A stretch of 64,000 nt of DNA from Corylus avellana. Its lineage: Eukaryota; Streptophyta; Magnoliopsida; Fagales; Betulaceae. Shown piece by piece: positions 46,443 to 58,576 of the stretch (position 1 is the stretch's first letter; the number at the start of each line of letters is the position of its first letter). The notes below the pieces were generated by a model that did not search any database, was not told the origin of the DNA, and saw only the letters and a list, made by a program, of their open reading frames with translations. Location: NCBI RefSeq assembly GCF_901000735.1, contig NC_081546.1:19777220-19841219 (forward strand), written 5' to 3'. The position numbers were made by a program, and so were the translations under genes.

Positions 46443-49400
46443 CAGCAATGTTCCCTCAAGGCAGAGAGTTGGGGGTGTGATAGCTAATGCAAGAAAGAAT
46501 GGAATGAGAACCTTGCGCATCTGCGTGGAAACAAGAGATATGACATGAGATACCAATGAAACAGCACAAATATGTTGATCCGTTAAACTGTAATAGCTAC
46601 AAATAAAATAATGTTAATTTAATTTAAATTTCTCAGATTTATTTTTAAGTTATGATACTCTTTGAAATGAGAAAGAAACACCTTCTGTATAATCTAAATC
46701 CACAGATTGGGCAACTGGGAGCAAAACAATTAATATCACTAAAAAGATGAAAAATTAGTATAAAAGCAATTGTCATAATCCTCTTAATGCAATCTGGTAA
46801 GGCACAAAGCGGCATAACTCCGAAGGCTATAAAGAACTGATACTACTCACAACAGACAAACTCAACATGTAAGAACTAACCTCCTGTATGACATTCTGAT
46901 CATGTGTATAGATTTTGGGAAACAACCAAGGAACACATGTTCCAACAATCCCTAATAGCAACCCAAGTATTGCTCCAATGATGACAAGTAACTTTAGCAG
47001 CATTTGAACCTGTTGGAATTCACTAAGTACTCAGAAAACTTTCAACCAAGAAAAATCAATATAGAGACAAATAACATGACATCAATGCTGTCAAAAGTGA
47101 GAGAGAAAGCGATCGGTAGAGAGTGACTTTACCTAAATCATGCATCAATAAGATTTGAGATAAAACATGATTGTAACAGCAACTGATACAACTTTAGAAG
47201 GTTGCAGCATCAGAAAAATTACCATCACTAACCTTTTCTAAATTTCGACGGGCTCCATATATTAACTCTGGCATAAATGATTGTGCAGTCTGAGATGGAG
47301 GTTCACCCCATACTGTACACGTCAAGAACGTTTGAACCATGACCTAGAGTAAAAACTAAGTTGTCAATGCAAATGAAGTAAAGCAGGCACGATAGTAACA
47401 AAAATTACAAGTGTAACTAACCTGATGAGCGGCCATGGTGTGTGTGCCCATAGATATGGCAAAATACATAAGGAGGGAAAAGAAAGCCACCTGGAGCATC
47501 AAAAAATCTCAGAAAAATAGAGATATCACATGAGACCAAATACAGCTACATCATTAAGTAATACTATAGTCTAACCTTTGACATCATTGTTACAAACACT
47601 GGAGCAGCAAGCCCAAAAACTGTTAAAAGTTCATGAGGTGATGGATAGAGATAGCAAAAGCGTTGTATCCTTTCTTGTTCAGAGTTTCAATCATCATATA
47701 ACCTGCAATAACCTAGAACAAATGCTGGTGAGTGCCAATGGAAAAAGAAATAAGTGTATATCTGCTTGGCTTAATTGAGAATGCATCACTAAGAGCATAT
47801 TATAAATTATATTCAGCCTGAAAGAAATCAATATTGAAGTTTTCAGTCAGCACACCTGAGAAGCCATTGTAGCCCATGCTGCACCAGCAATACCATAGCC
47901 TAAGAAGCTGCACAGGACTATATCACCAATGCCATTTACAACACTAGCAACCGCCAAAGCCTTTAAAGGTCCCCAGGAATCTTTCATGCCGAGACTGGGA
48001 AATGGATGAAAATATCAGATAGAAACTTAATGAAGTAACAAATGTTCCAATTTCATTAAACATGCCAATATCTCATTTGATATAGGCAAATCAAATTGTA
48101 TCATAGTCAAACACCAAGCCCAATTTCTTACAAACACAAAGGAAATATATCTGATTGCAGTCAGAAAAAAATTGTATGGAAAAGGATGCAAGCAGCACCA
48201 AATACATACGGCATTTCAGATTTAACAAATAATTTCCAGTGCAGCTCCTAACTAATGAGTATATGCAAGATCATTTGCAACAGCTTCCCTAAATCCTATT
48301 CCCTTCTCTAAATGTAGGAAAACTCCTAAAAAATTACATGCAACAGACTCACTTGGTGTACCCTAAAGCAAGGGAACACCAAAGAAACCAAAAGTGCTAC
48401 CCTAACTTTCTCTTTCCTCTAGCATTATTTGAAATAATATTTAAATGGCTTTCTCTTTCCTCTCTTTTTCCTCTATCATTTAATTTAAAGAATATTTAAA
48501 TGGTATAGGGGAATGACAAAGGAAGCTAATATGGATTTTATTTAAATAGGGACGCAAAAAGTAGTTTTGTTCCCTAAATTTAAGGAAAATTTATAGATAG
48601 CTGTTGCTAGTGCTCTTTCAGCAGGTCAAGAACAAGTATGAACAACCATAGTAAGGCAATGTGACCTTATTCAGTAGATAATGTATGGGAAGAGAAAAGG
48701 TTCATCAGCAGTACCTTGCACTTTGAGCAACCCATCCGATGAGAATTGCAGGCCATGCTAATCCTCGAATCTACGATCACAAAAGATTCAATTAAATACA
48801 TCAAGTGGAGCAAAATCTTAAATGCTACATACTTGAAACCAGATTCCATGAGATATTTGTTCTCATAAACAAATGTTCACAAGCAAAACTCCGTATCAGA
48901 TTATATTAACTGTCAAAGGTAGTCAGCGAAGACAAAAGATACTGCAAGCCAGTGCATAGATGTTGATCATTCATATTATAAATGAATGACAGCAAAAACA
49001 TGTTACATTATCAAGTATATCTGACCGTCAAAGCTAATGATTTTTTTTCCCCCACAGAAATGCAAGGGGAACTTTTTATGTTATTTTATTTTACTTTTTT
49101 GAACTTTTATTCTTCTCCTTTCTCTTCTATAACTTGGTTTTAGAATTTAATAACTGGAAATAAATCTGCACAAATTGAATAACTGGAAATATTCGAAGTA
49201 TATATCAAAACACACTGAGGATTTAGAGAGAAAATGTAACTGAACATATGTGTTGGCTGCAGGTACAACATGTGCGTTCTTTGGTCCAGTAAAAGCTGAG
49301 AAAGCAATCAAACACTTGGTTTATCAATCGTAATTTGAGAAATAGACCAAAGAAGCTCTAAGCCTTATTACCAGTCAGTGCCCATGAACCAAAGAACTTC

Positions 49401-50450
49401 GTAAACAAAAGCATCAAGCAGCCACAAGTCAACCCAATAAAGAGCAAGTTAGATATGTGATGCTGCACTTCATTTTTATCCTGTATCAATGGCATACCGT
49501 CAAAACAAAAATGAAAAAAAATAAAAATAAAAATTTGCAGCATAAAAATCTAGGATTAAAGAGATTGATTAAAACAAATGATCAATGTTAAATCACCGGC
49601 TGTCATAAAAGCTTAAGCTAAGCTAGTAGGAATAGGTAAATTTAATAATTTAATTAACACTTTAATAATCAAAAGTGAAGTAACACACCCTAAATGCAAC
49701 AAAGGCATTCAATTGTTAAAAAATCCAACCTTTCTGGCAAGGGAAGTTGCAACCATATTCGAAGTAGCAATCGAAAGGAACATGAACACATAACTCAAAT
49801 TATCGCATAAAACCGTTGCCGGGCCTGTCAGTCCAAATTCAAATTCAAATTAAACCATAACTCAACTCAGCAATTAAAGCAAGTGAGTTTGAGCCCAAGT
49901 TCCTCTTTTTTCTCCTGCGAGAATTGTAAAATTAGAAACTTACCCTACATTTTCTCAGCAACCAAGCAGAGAAGTAATTCTAAACAACACCAAATTCCCA
50001 GGAGAGCACAGTACCTAAAGCAGCGAGCTCAATGGAGCTACCCTGGCCGATCACCACGGTGTCAATCAGACTCATCAAGGGACCGCAAATCCAGAGCCCC
50101 GTGGCGGGTCCACTGAACTTCACAATCTCCACCATCTAGTTCCATATACTCTGTCCCTCTTCACTCCCCGATTCCCCTCCCTCCACAACCCCCAACAGCT
50201 TTTCCGAAACCGAAACGATACCACCATCGCTTTTGCCAGAGATTTCGGGGTCATTATCGATGAGTTCGTCGGTAGGCCCAATGCAAGCGGTTGTTATCCG
50301 ATTTCGACGACTTTTCAGCGTGGAAGAGAGCGACAAATTTGAAGGGAAAAGACGAGGGTGAAAGCGAGGGAAAAGAGAGAGTGGCCTTTGAGTGGGGTTT
50401 TGGAAGAGAGGGGTGTGAGAAGGGCGAGCTATTAGGGTTTTCAATTGCAT
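46443..50450 (-). pseudogene. EDS5/DTX46-like plastid MATE transporter gene, multiply disrupted
   Basis: The family exports small organics from plastids; EDS5 carries salicylate-pathway compounds. Minus-strand exons: 50450-50015, 49824-49730, 49480-49372, 49295-49240, 48770-48715, 47994-47856, 47712-47576, 47490-47422, 47343-47233, 47009-46881, 46520-46443. Typical sequences: MQLKTLIARPS transit peptide, [92 protein letters not shown]. Lesions: in-frame TAG after GQSIWN (50136-50138; family has Gln), exon 4 donor GT read as TT beyond CAG at 49240, a 1-nt deletion in exon 7 near 47650 (137 nt instead of 138), and no terminal exon found. Exon phases otherwise fit, so decay is fairly recent. An ATG follows the TAG directly, but the later lesions argue against reinitiation rescuing it. 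Confidence 0.88.
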
Positions 50451-50559
50451 TTTTTTGCCTTTTCCGTTGGAAATGGAGGCCTCAGAAAAGAAAAAGAAGC
50501 GGGGAAGAGTGAGAAATGAGACGACGAAGAGAGAATGACAGGTCACAGGTGAGGAGCTG

Positions 50560-53500
50560 CCCGGCCAGAGAGTGGGTGGGTTTAACTGAATTTCAAAATG
50601 GAGCTGGAGTCAAGCGGGTCAGTGGCGGCTCTTTGTGATTGACTGATTGTGCGTTGCGTGTTTTAATTTCCTTTTTGCTTTACCCAACCATGGTTAATTT
50701 TAACCTCATTGCAGGAAATTGAGGTAATTATAAAGAAAAAAAAAAAATTAGTGGGGGGAATTACATTTATCCCATGAACACATCCCATATATAGACGAAA
50801 AATATACGTTAGGGCATTAAAATTAACAAAATTTGTTGCACGTGTCATATGTAAGCCAAAAAAAAAAAAAAAAAAAAACTTCAAACGAGTATTTTGAGGT
50901 TCTTTACCTCTCAAAACTATCATTTTGTTGCGATTTAGTCAATTAATTAGAAATTAGCATTAAAATAGACAAAAAAAAAATAACGTACATGATTGTACAT
51001 GTGCATATTAAAGACTTGAAATTGTCTTGATTTTGGAGAAAACCCAAAGAATGGAGCACATTGTGGTTGCAATAATGAGTTTGATCTCCTATATTTAACT
51101 AAGGGGTCAACCTGATCATGAGATCAGATGGTTTCCAAACCCAGTATTTTTTAAAAAAAATTTTGGCACTTTGATCGAAATTAGGGCATTAATCCATATT
51201 AATTTGTAAGCTGCTTTATTTCCTGGCATTCATGCATGCATGCTAGGTTCATTGCAATAGAAGTGAATATTGAATAAGAGAAAAAGAGTGGAGCTAAAAG
51301 TATGGCTCAAAGTTTCCTTGTTGCAGTAGTTTGATTGTTGAGCTCGAATTCCGTTACTCTCAAGCTTGATTTAGGCCGGGGCATGAGTGATAGTACGTGG
51401 CATGTAAGAGTTTTATATAGAGTTTGGAAGAAACTTATTTGAATTTGAGCTTAACTTTTTTATTATAAAAACGAGCTTGTATCCCGTGCAATGCACGGAT
51501 TGTTTTTAAAAATGATAGGACAGAAAAAAAAAAATAATAATAATTAGTGGATGTATAAAAAAAAAAAAAGCATTGAGAGAGAAGTTTATTTAAAATACTT
51601 TCAAAGAGAGAAGTTTGAGAAATTACACTAACTAATTTCCTTCTCCTCATTCAATTAATTAATTGGCTACCCAAAATAAACAACTTTCATTAAATCATGG
51701 TTAAAAAATAAATGAATTATATCATTTATCTTTCTTCTTCACTCAAAAGCATAAACAAAAACATAAGCAATGAAATTTGTAAGGTATAGGATGAAGTCCA
51801 TCAAATAGAGCTTTTTTACTTCTTTTTTTCTTCCAACCATACTTTTGCATTATAAAGTTTTTGTCCATATACTTTTCTCAATCCAAATGAAATTCATAGG
51901 TATAGAAAGTAGTCATGTCAATTAGATATTATTTCTTTTGACAATCGTTCGTATATATAACGTTAAAAAAAACTACATTTACGGTAAAAAAATTTTATAA
52001 AAATTAAAACAAAAAATGGAGACAAAAAAAATGGAATCAAAAGCACATAACCACAAAAAATAAAATAAAAATAAATAGACTATTTACTTCTTTGCTACAT
52101 CATTTATCATTCTCTCTGAACACACGCCTTCAAATGCAAATTTCATAACCCAAACATTTTTTTTAAAGAAAAACACATATTTCATCAAATAAACTAATTG
52201 CAAATTAACAATAATTAAAATCGATCCTTGATATCTATCGAGAGATCGAGAACACATGGTGTGATACATGTTATATCTTAATACAAATAAAGTTCATAAA
52301 TTCTGGACATTTAGAAAAAAAAAAATAAATACAAAGCAAAATAAACAAAAACAAATAATTTTACTCAAAATTTAAGGCAATCAAATAAATCATTTCACGT
52401 AAGGTTTAATGCTTCATTATACATTTAGTGTTTTGAAAGAGTTTATGTTCCTTTTATGTACAACAATCAAATAAAAAAAAAAATTTCCTTCTTTTGCTCT
52501 TAAGAAGAGAAGGAAAAAAAAAATTTCAAAAATGCATGAAAATCCGAGTAAGTCACACAAAATGAAAAAAAAAAAAAAAAAAAAAATCCCATAAAACATT
52601 CAAATGAATTAAAATATAGACCTATTATATTTCAATACAAATAAAGCTCATATAATTTTGAACATTCGAAATAAATAGAGAGCAAAATAAACAATTTTTT
52701 TAATAAATATAAAATAAACAAAATCTTCATTAAAATGGATGAACAAAATCTAAAAATTATAAATAAAAAAAAAGTAAAAAAAAAAAAAAAAACTTACATT
52801 CACATGCATGGAATGTGTTGCAATATGGATTAGAATTTTATATATATTCTCGATCGGTTGTTAGAGCAGTTGTAATGGATAAATCGAAACTAAATTCAGT
52901 AGACTAGATAACACATGATTCTTAAAGATGATATTCTAATACTTATCCTGGTCATCTTAAACATAAACCAATTAGTGAAATAAGTGATCAATTTAATTAT
53001 AACATAAAAGAAACTAATTTTAGACAAAAAGCAAAAAAATAATATAAAAATTTAATCAACCAATAAGGAAAAAAAATGGAATTCAGAGTGTAGAGCCACA
53101 TATAATAAAAATAACAAATGGATTATTTATCGTTCTCTACTACGTTATTTACCATTATCTTTCAACACGATCTGCAAATATAATTTTCAGGACTTAATCA
53201 AAATTAATATTAATATAACATAAATTAATTGTCTTTTTGTATTTGTTGCAGAAAAATGAAAAATAGTAATATAATAGAAAATAAATTAATTTATTTTCTG
53301 TGTACTTTCTTGGTTTCAATTAAATTCACATGTATACAAAAAAGTCTTGTCAAATACATAATTTTTTTTTAAAACATTTTCTCAAATCTCAATATATAAT
53401 AATAAATGAAACTACTTTTAGAACAGAAGTTAAAAAAATAGTATAAAAGTTAGTACAAAAAATAACACAAAACAACCAAAAAATAAAGAAACAAATGGTT

Positions 53501-53680
53501 TATTTATCATTCTTTTTTAAGGCGGCCTACAAATGTAAAGTAACCTATATTTAACAAACAAAATACATCCTCATGAATCTCTATTGATTAGGAAAAGAAA
53601 CTGAAAATTCGTCGAAGTTAAGGGTGAGACAAATATATTTGAGAGTTCAACGCAAAACTTACATTCGAAATGTAAATATG
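50560..53680. other. A/T-rich intergenic region, no gene seen
   Basis: Long A and T runs and diffuse short repeats (AATACAAATAAAG.TCATA at 52280 and 52640). TATCCCGTGCAATGCACGG at 51480 is a short imperfect palindrome of a kind often met in plant repeats. No reading frame has recognisable content. Confidence 0.6.
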
Positions 53681-53689
53681 ATATTTAGT

Positions 53690-54710
53690 TTAAAACTTAT
53701 GTTTAATGAGAGGGAATTTGGTGTTTGAGTAAAAGTGTGAAACATGGTGTTTTAAACCAAATCCACATCCCTCTTTCTCGCTTTGAAAAAAAAAAAAAAA
53801 AAAACAAACAAAATCCAAATTTCTATACGTGAAAAAGAGGGGAAGTGGTACTGGTGTTTGAGTGAAAGTGTGAAACATGGTGTTTTAAACCAAATCCAAA
53901 ACGAATTTGAAGAGAGTAATTTTCTTAATCAAATTAACACCAACAACTACCGAAATATACATCACAAATGAAGAATATAATAGAAAGAAAAAAAAAAAAA
54001 AATCTAAATTTCTATTTATGAAGAAGAGGGAAAGTGGTGTTTGAGTAAAAGTGTGAAACATGGTGTTTTAAACCAAGTCAAAAATTGACGAATTTGAAAA
54101 GAGTAATTTTCTTAGTCAAATTGGCACCAACAACTACCGAAATATACATCACCAAAAAAGAAAAAGAAAAATCCAAATTTCTATACGTGAAAAAGAGGGG
54201 AAGTGGTGTTTGAGTAAAAGTGTGAAACATGGCATTTTAAACCAAGTCCAAAACGAATTTGAAAGAGTAATTTTCTTAATCAAATTTGCACCAACAACTA
54301 CCGAAATATACATCACCAAAAAAAAAGAAAAAAAATCCAAATTTCTATACGTGAAAAATAGGGAAAGTGGTATTTGAGTAAAAGTGTAAAACATGGTGTT
54401 TTAAACCAAGTCCAAAACTGGCGAATTTGAAAAGAGTAATTTTCTTAATCAAATTGGCATCAACTACCGAAATGTACATCACCAAAAAAGAAAAAAGAAA
54501 AAAGAAAATCCAAATTTCTATGCTTGAAAATGAGGGGAAGTGGTGTTGGAGTGAAAGTGTAAAACATGGTGTTTTAAACCAAGTTAAAATTGACGAATTT
54601 GAAAAGAGTAATTTTCCTAATCAAATTGACACCAATAACTGCCGAAATATACATCACAAAGAATTTTAAAAAAATAAAAATCCAAATTTATTTAAGTGAA
54701 AAAAATGAGA
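53690..54710. repeat. Six-copy minisatellite, ~130-185 bp units
   Basis: Units share GTGTTTGAGTAAAAGTGTGA, ACATGGTGTTTTAAACCAA, GAATTTGAAAAGAGTAATTT and ACTACCGAAATATACATCAC. GTGTTTGAG-type starts fall at about 53721, 53853, 54037, 54206, 54370 and 54543. Length varies mostly in the A-rich linker. The array ends just before the YUCCA fragment. Confidence 0.9.
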
Positions 54711-54777
54711 ACCTTCAAAACTCGATTGGATGAGAGCCAAACCGTGATGGTTCTCCTTTTTCTTTCTCTCTTAATTT

Positions 54778-55191
54778 CTGATTGCTTTTACTTTGCCTCT
54801 CTGTGGCAAAACCAAACGTACAATCGCCTCAAGCTAGCTTCATTTCCCCAAACAATTTTGCCAACTACCCAACTTTCCATTTCTAGAGGAGTTTTCGGAA
54901 TATCCCACAAAATATCAGTTTATCAACTACCTTGAATCCTATACGAACCACTTCAATGAAACAATGTAGTCTACTAAGTATGCCGAAATTATTGGTTTGT
55001 GGAGGATCCAAACCAATAGAGAAAGCAGTTCAAACAACCTTGGCGATCAAGTTGAGTACATTTGCCGGTGGCTCGTGGTGGCCAGCCGACGGTGAGAATG
55101 TAGAGAAAGTGGTGCCGAAGTTTGAAGGCTTCGAAGAGTTTGGTGGCGACGTCATGCATGCTTGTGACTACAAATCCGGAGAGAGTTATAG
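54778..55191 (+). pseudogene. YUCCA-type flavin monooxygenase fragment, cut by an LTR
   Basis: YUCCA enzymes convert indole-3-pyruvate to auxin. Recognisable in order: [27 protein letters not shown] (from 54844), [19 protein letters not shown], then a [22 protein letters not shown], and, after a frameshift, [20 protein letters not shown] and CDYKSGESY. At least two stops and one frameshift are present. The FAD-binding start (GxGxxG) and everything after SGESY are missing. The LTR at 55192 begins exactly at that point, where the family would continue to the NADPH-binding motif. Confidence 0.85.
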
Positions 55192-56208
55192 TGTAACATC
55201 CCCAACCCGTTAGGGTTAGGTTTGTTAATGATTTTCTTACTTGCAAAGATCCATAAGGTTTATCAACTAAACAATACTAGTATAATAATGAATGTATGAA
55301 AGTCTAGAATATCATGTCTAAAAATAATAACTAAACTGAAATATTCTTGTTTAACAGAAATATGTCTCACAACGAGATAAATATCCTTATTAAAATAAAT
55401 CTATCAATTTCTGAAAGAAAACTGTGCCAACGCACTTATTAACTTGACTAATATGAAATCATAAGAAATCCTAAATACGCCTGCCCCCATTCCGGCCTCC
55501 TAGTGCAGCCTGGTCACCACCTGAAACAAGAAATAAAAACTGATGAGCCCAAAGGGGGCCCAGTAAGTGAAATCCACAGCCATGAGCAGTTTTACTCCTT
55601 GTCCCGTTTTGAAAAATAGAACTCATAACTACATATGTTCCCAGTATATTTTTAAAGAAAATCGAAAGCAAATAAAATATATTTTCATCAATAAAATTTA
55701 TGATAGTCTTTATCTCATACTAGGGCCCATGTATACTGTTACCCCATATACTAGGGTTGCGCGGTCCTTTCGACCTGGGATGAGATACTGTGGCCGCAGC
55801 CCCGTCCCCTGGCCAGCCGATTAACTCTGGGTGCACTCAGCATGGCAAAAATAAAACTATGATGGAACCACCTTCTGGCAGAGCCTCCTTCAGCGGTTGC
55901 GCCTCTATCCTTAGCATCGGTACCGAGCTTCTCTCTTGTTTCTCTTGGGCCAAAAATACACTCCTCCCTACATGTGCCCTCATTTTATAACACTCTTTTC
56001 TCATTTCTTGTACTTCTCTAGGGCAACATGTAGGAGGGTTTATGATCATTGTCTCAAAATTCTCTTTATAAACATCACTATTTTCACAATATTTCTTTTT
56101 TCTCAAACTTGTCATGCATGTAGCAAAATTTCATAATATAAACAAAATAATCATTTGCAATTGAAAACAAAATTGCATAAATAGCATGACATGATAATTT
56201 TTATGGAA
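55192..56208 (-). mobile_element. LTR of the LARD-like family, diverged and truncated by a gap
   Basis: Begins TGTAACATCCCCAACCCGTTAGGGTTAGG and shares with 8591-10345 the blocks GCAAAGATC.ATAAGGT.TATCA, CCATTCCGGCCTCCTA, AATGAGCCCAAAGGGG-like CTGATGAGCCCAAAGGGGGC, CAACATGTAGGAGGGTTTAT and AGCATGACATGA. Clearly older than the 8.6-kb copy. Its internal part would lie beyond the gap at 56209. Confidence 0.82.
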
Positions 56209-56308
56209 NNNNNNNNNNNNNNNNNNNNNNNNNNNNNNNNNNNNNNNNNNNNNNNNNNNNNNNNNNNNNNNNNNNNNNNNNNNNNNNNNNNNNNNNNNNN
56301 NNNNNNNN
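56209..56308. other. Assembly gap (100 N)
   Basis: Joins the truncated LTR to the Gypsy integrase remnant. The two need not belong to the same element. Confidence 0.99.
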
Positions 56309-57422
56309 GGGGTTACACCCTCCCTCTGCTCAAGTGCCTATCAAAGAATGAGGCTGCATTCGTACTTAGAGAAATTCAAGAAGGAGTATGTGGCAGCCAT
56401 TTGGGAGGAAGAATGCTAGCTCACAAAGCTGTCTGAGCGAAGTATTATTGGCCAGGAATGAACCGAAGTTCCCAAGAAATGATCAAACACTGCGACAAAT
56501 GTCAGCAGTTTAACAGAATATTGGCCAATCCGCCCGAAGAATTAAGCCTGGTTTCGTCTTTGTGGCCTTTCGCGCAATGGGGGGTCGACTTAGGACGCCT
56601 GCTTCCAACAGGAAAGGGAGGATGTCGATTCGTCGTGGTCGCCGTTGACTACTTTACTAAATGGGCAGAAGCCGAGGCATTAGCCACCGTAACCACTGGA
56701 AACATAAGGAATTTCCTTTGGAAAGCAATCGTTTGTCAATACGGTATCCAGCACGCTTTTGTCACCGACAAAGGCAAACAATTCGATTGCGAACCTTTCC
56801 GAAATCGGTGTTCCGAGCTTCATATAAGCAATTACTTCTCATCTCCCGGACACCCTCAAGCAAACGGTCAGGTAGAGGCGACAAACAAAACTCTGATGAA
56901 AACTCTGAAGAAGAAGCTTGAGGACAAGAAAGGAGCATGGGTAGAAATTCTTCCAGAAGTGCTATGGTTGTACAGAACAACCACCTGAATGCTGACAGGA
57001 GAAACCCCTTTCTCTTTGGCATTCGGATTCGAGGCAGTCATCCCGGTATAAATCAGTTCGATCAGCTTCTGAGTGAAGCACTACAACCCCGAGATGAACG
57101 AAGAGGGAATGATGTTAAGCTTGGATTTGCTCTACGAAAAGAGGGACAACGCTCAAACGATGATGGCTACTTATCAACAAAGAACGGCCAGATATTTCAA
57201 TAAAAAAGTTAAGACGATATAATTCAAGACTAGGGACTGGGTCCTACAGAAGGTTAGCATAGCCACCCGGGACCCAACGGTAGGAAAACTCAGACCCACA
57301 TGGGAAGGACCGTACAAAGTCATTAGAAGTCACCGGCAAGGAGCCTATTACCTACAGGATGCGGAAGGAAAGCCACTACCGAGACCTTGAATGCTGATCA
57401 TCTGAAAAAATACTATCAGTAA
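56309..57422 (+). pseudogene. Ty3/Gypsy (Tat-like) integrase remnant
   Basis: End of the pol polyprotein: an HHCC zinc region (GSHLGGRMLAHK ... HCDKCQQFN), the integrase core with its three acidic positions (WGVDLGRLLP, TDKGKQFD, HPQANGQVEATNKTL), and the C-terminal tail (GKLRPTWEGPYKV, NADHLKKYYQ, stop 57420-57422). TGA codons at about 56435 and 56986 and further frame breaks after 57000 inactivate it. The best open block is 56458-56988 (176 codons). Tat-lineage assignment rests on the core sequence and on the long antisense-ORF spacer that follows. Confidence 0.87.
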
Positions 57423-57545
57423 TTTTTCCATTTTATTTTATTTCTTGTAATTCTTGACTATTTCAATATAAAGTCTATTCACGACAACTTACTTGAGCGT
57501 CGGAGAACCCTTGGTCCAAAAGACCATGGGGCCCGGTGACAAATT

Positions 57546-57905
57546 CCTTGTCTTGCAGTAGTCTCGGAAACAAAGGAGTAAACCCTTAGCAAAAAAAATT
57601 CCTTGTCTCGGAAACAAAGGAATAAACTCATAGCAAAAAAAATCCCTAGTCTCGGAAACAAGGGAGTAAACCCTTAGCAAAAAAAATCCCTCGTCTCGGG
57701 GACAAGGGAGTAAACCTTTAGCAAAAAAAAAAAAAAAAAAATCCCTCATCTCGGAAACAAGGTAGTAAACCCTTAGAAAAAAAAATCTCTCGTCTAGGAA
57801 ACAAGGGAGTAAACCCTTAGAAAAAAAAATCCCTCGTCTCGAAAACAAGGGAGTAAACCCTTAGCAAAAAAATCCCTCGTCTCAGCAAAAAAAATCCCTT
57901 TTCCT
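57546..57905. repeat. ~42-bp tandem repeat array in the Gypsy spacer
   Basis: Eight or so copies of CCCTCGTCTCGGAAACAAGG followed by GAGTAAACCCTTAGCAAAAA. The unit is G/C-rich then A-rich, with A-run length the main variable. Tandem repeats between pol and the 3' LTR are a known habit of Tat/Ogre-type elements. ACTTGAGCGTCGGAG at 57491 just before it also resembles a motif of this lineage. Confidence 0.88.
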
Positions 57906-58576
57906 CGAAAGAGAAGGAGTAAGCGAAACTCCTCAAACACCTGGACACAACTAGGCAATCCAAGCCAAACGAATAAACAACACCAAGAAAAGGATTCATT
58001 AAACAACTCCAGCAAAGATCGAGATGGAAAAGCAGCATGTAGCACATCAACAGAATCCAAGATAAACATTTCATTAAAGACTTTTTCATTGCAAAAGATT
58101 CAATTACAATAGTCATAAAGATCGAGTCAAAGCCATTACACGAAAAATCAAGCTACAACAGACTTAGCCAAAGACATTCAACTGCTATCATCGCATACAA
58201 ACCCAACTACTTCAAAAGCATCACATCTGGACTTGACCTGGTACTCTACATCCAGAAGGACGTTGTACAACGAATCGCATTTGGGTCAACACCCCGGAAT
58301 ATGAACAAGAAATTTAAGGCCTTTGACAGGCCATTGCCGTTTAATCGAAGGCTACTCTTGGTGACCTTCACTTGATGGACCATTTTTCTCAATTGCCCTG
58401 GCTTTCCAGAACCGGTATTTTCTACGAAGTCTCTGGCATTTCTCCTCCTCCTGTAGAAACAACCGAGTGGCAGAATAAAAATTGGAGGCTTTCTTCCGTC
58501 TGTTCTCATGAATACTAATGAGATAAGCCTCAAGATCCGCGATCAGCCGGCCTCGTAACTCTAGCTACCGATCTTT

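Noticed and set aside
50451..50546. Upstream Met for the MATE gene (MTCHSLFVVSF...)
   Set aside because: The downstream MQLKTLIARPS start gives a more typical plastid transit peptide. The upstream extension looks like 5' leader.
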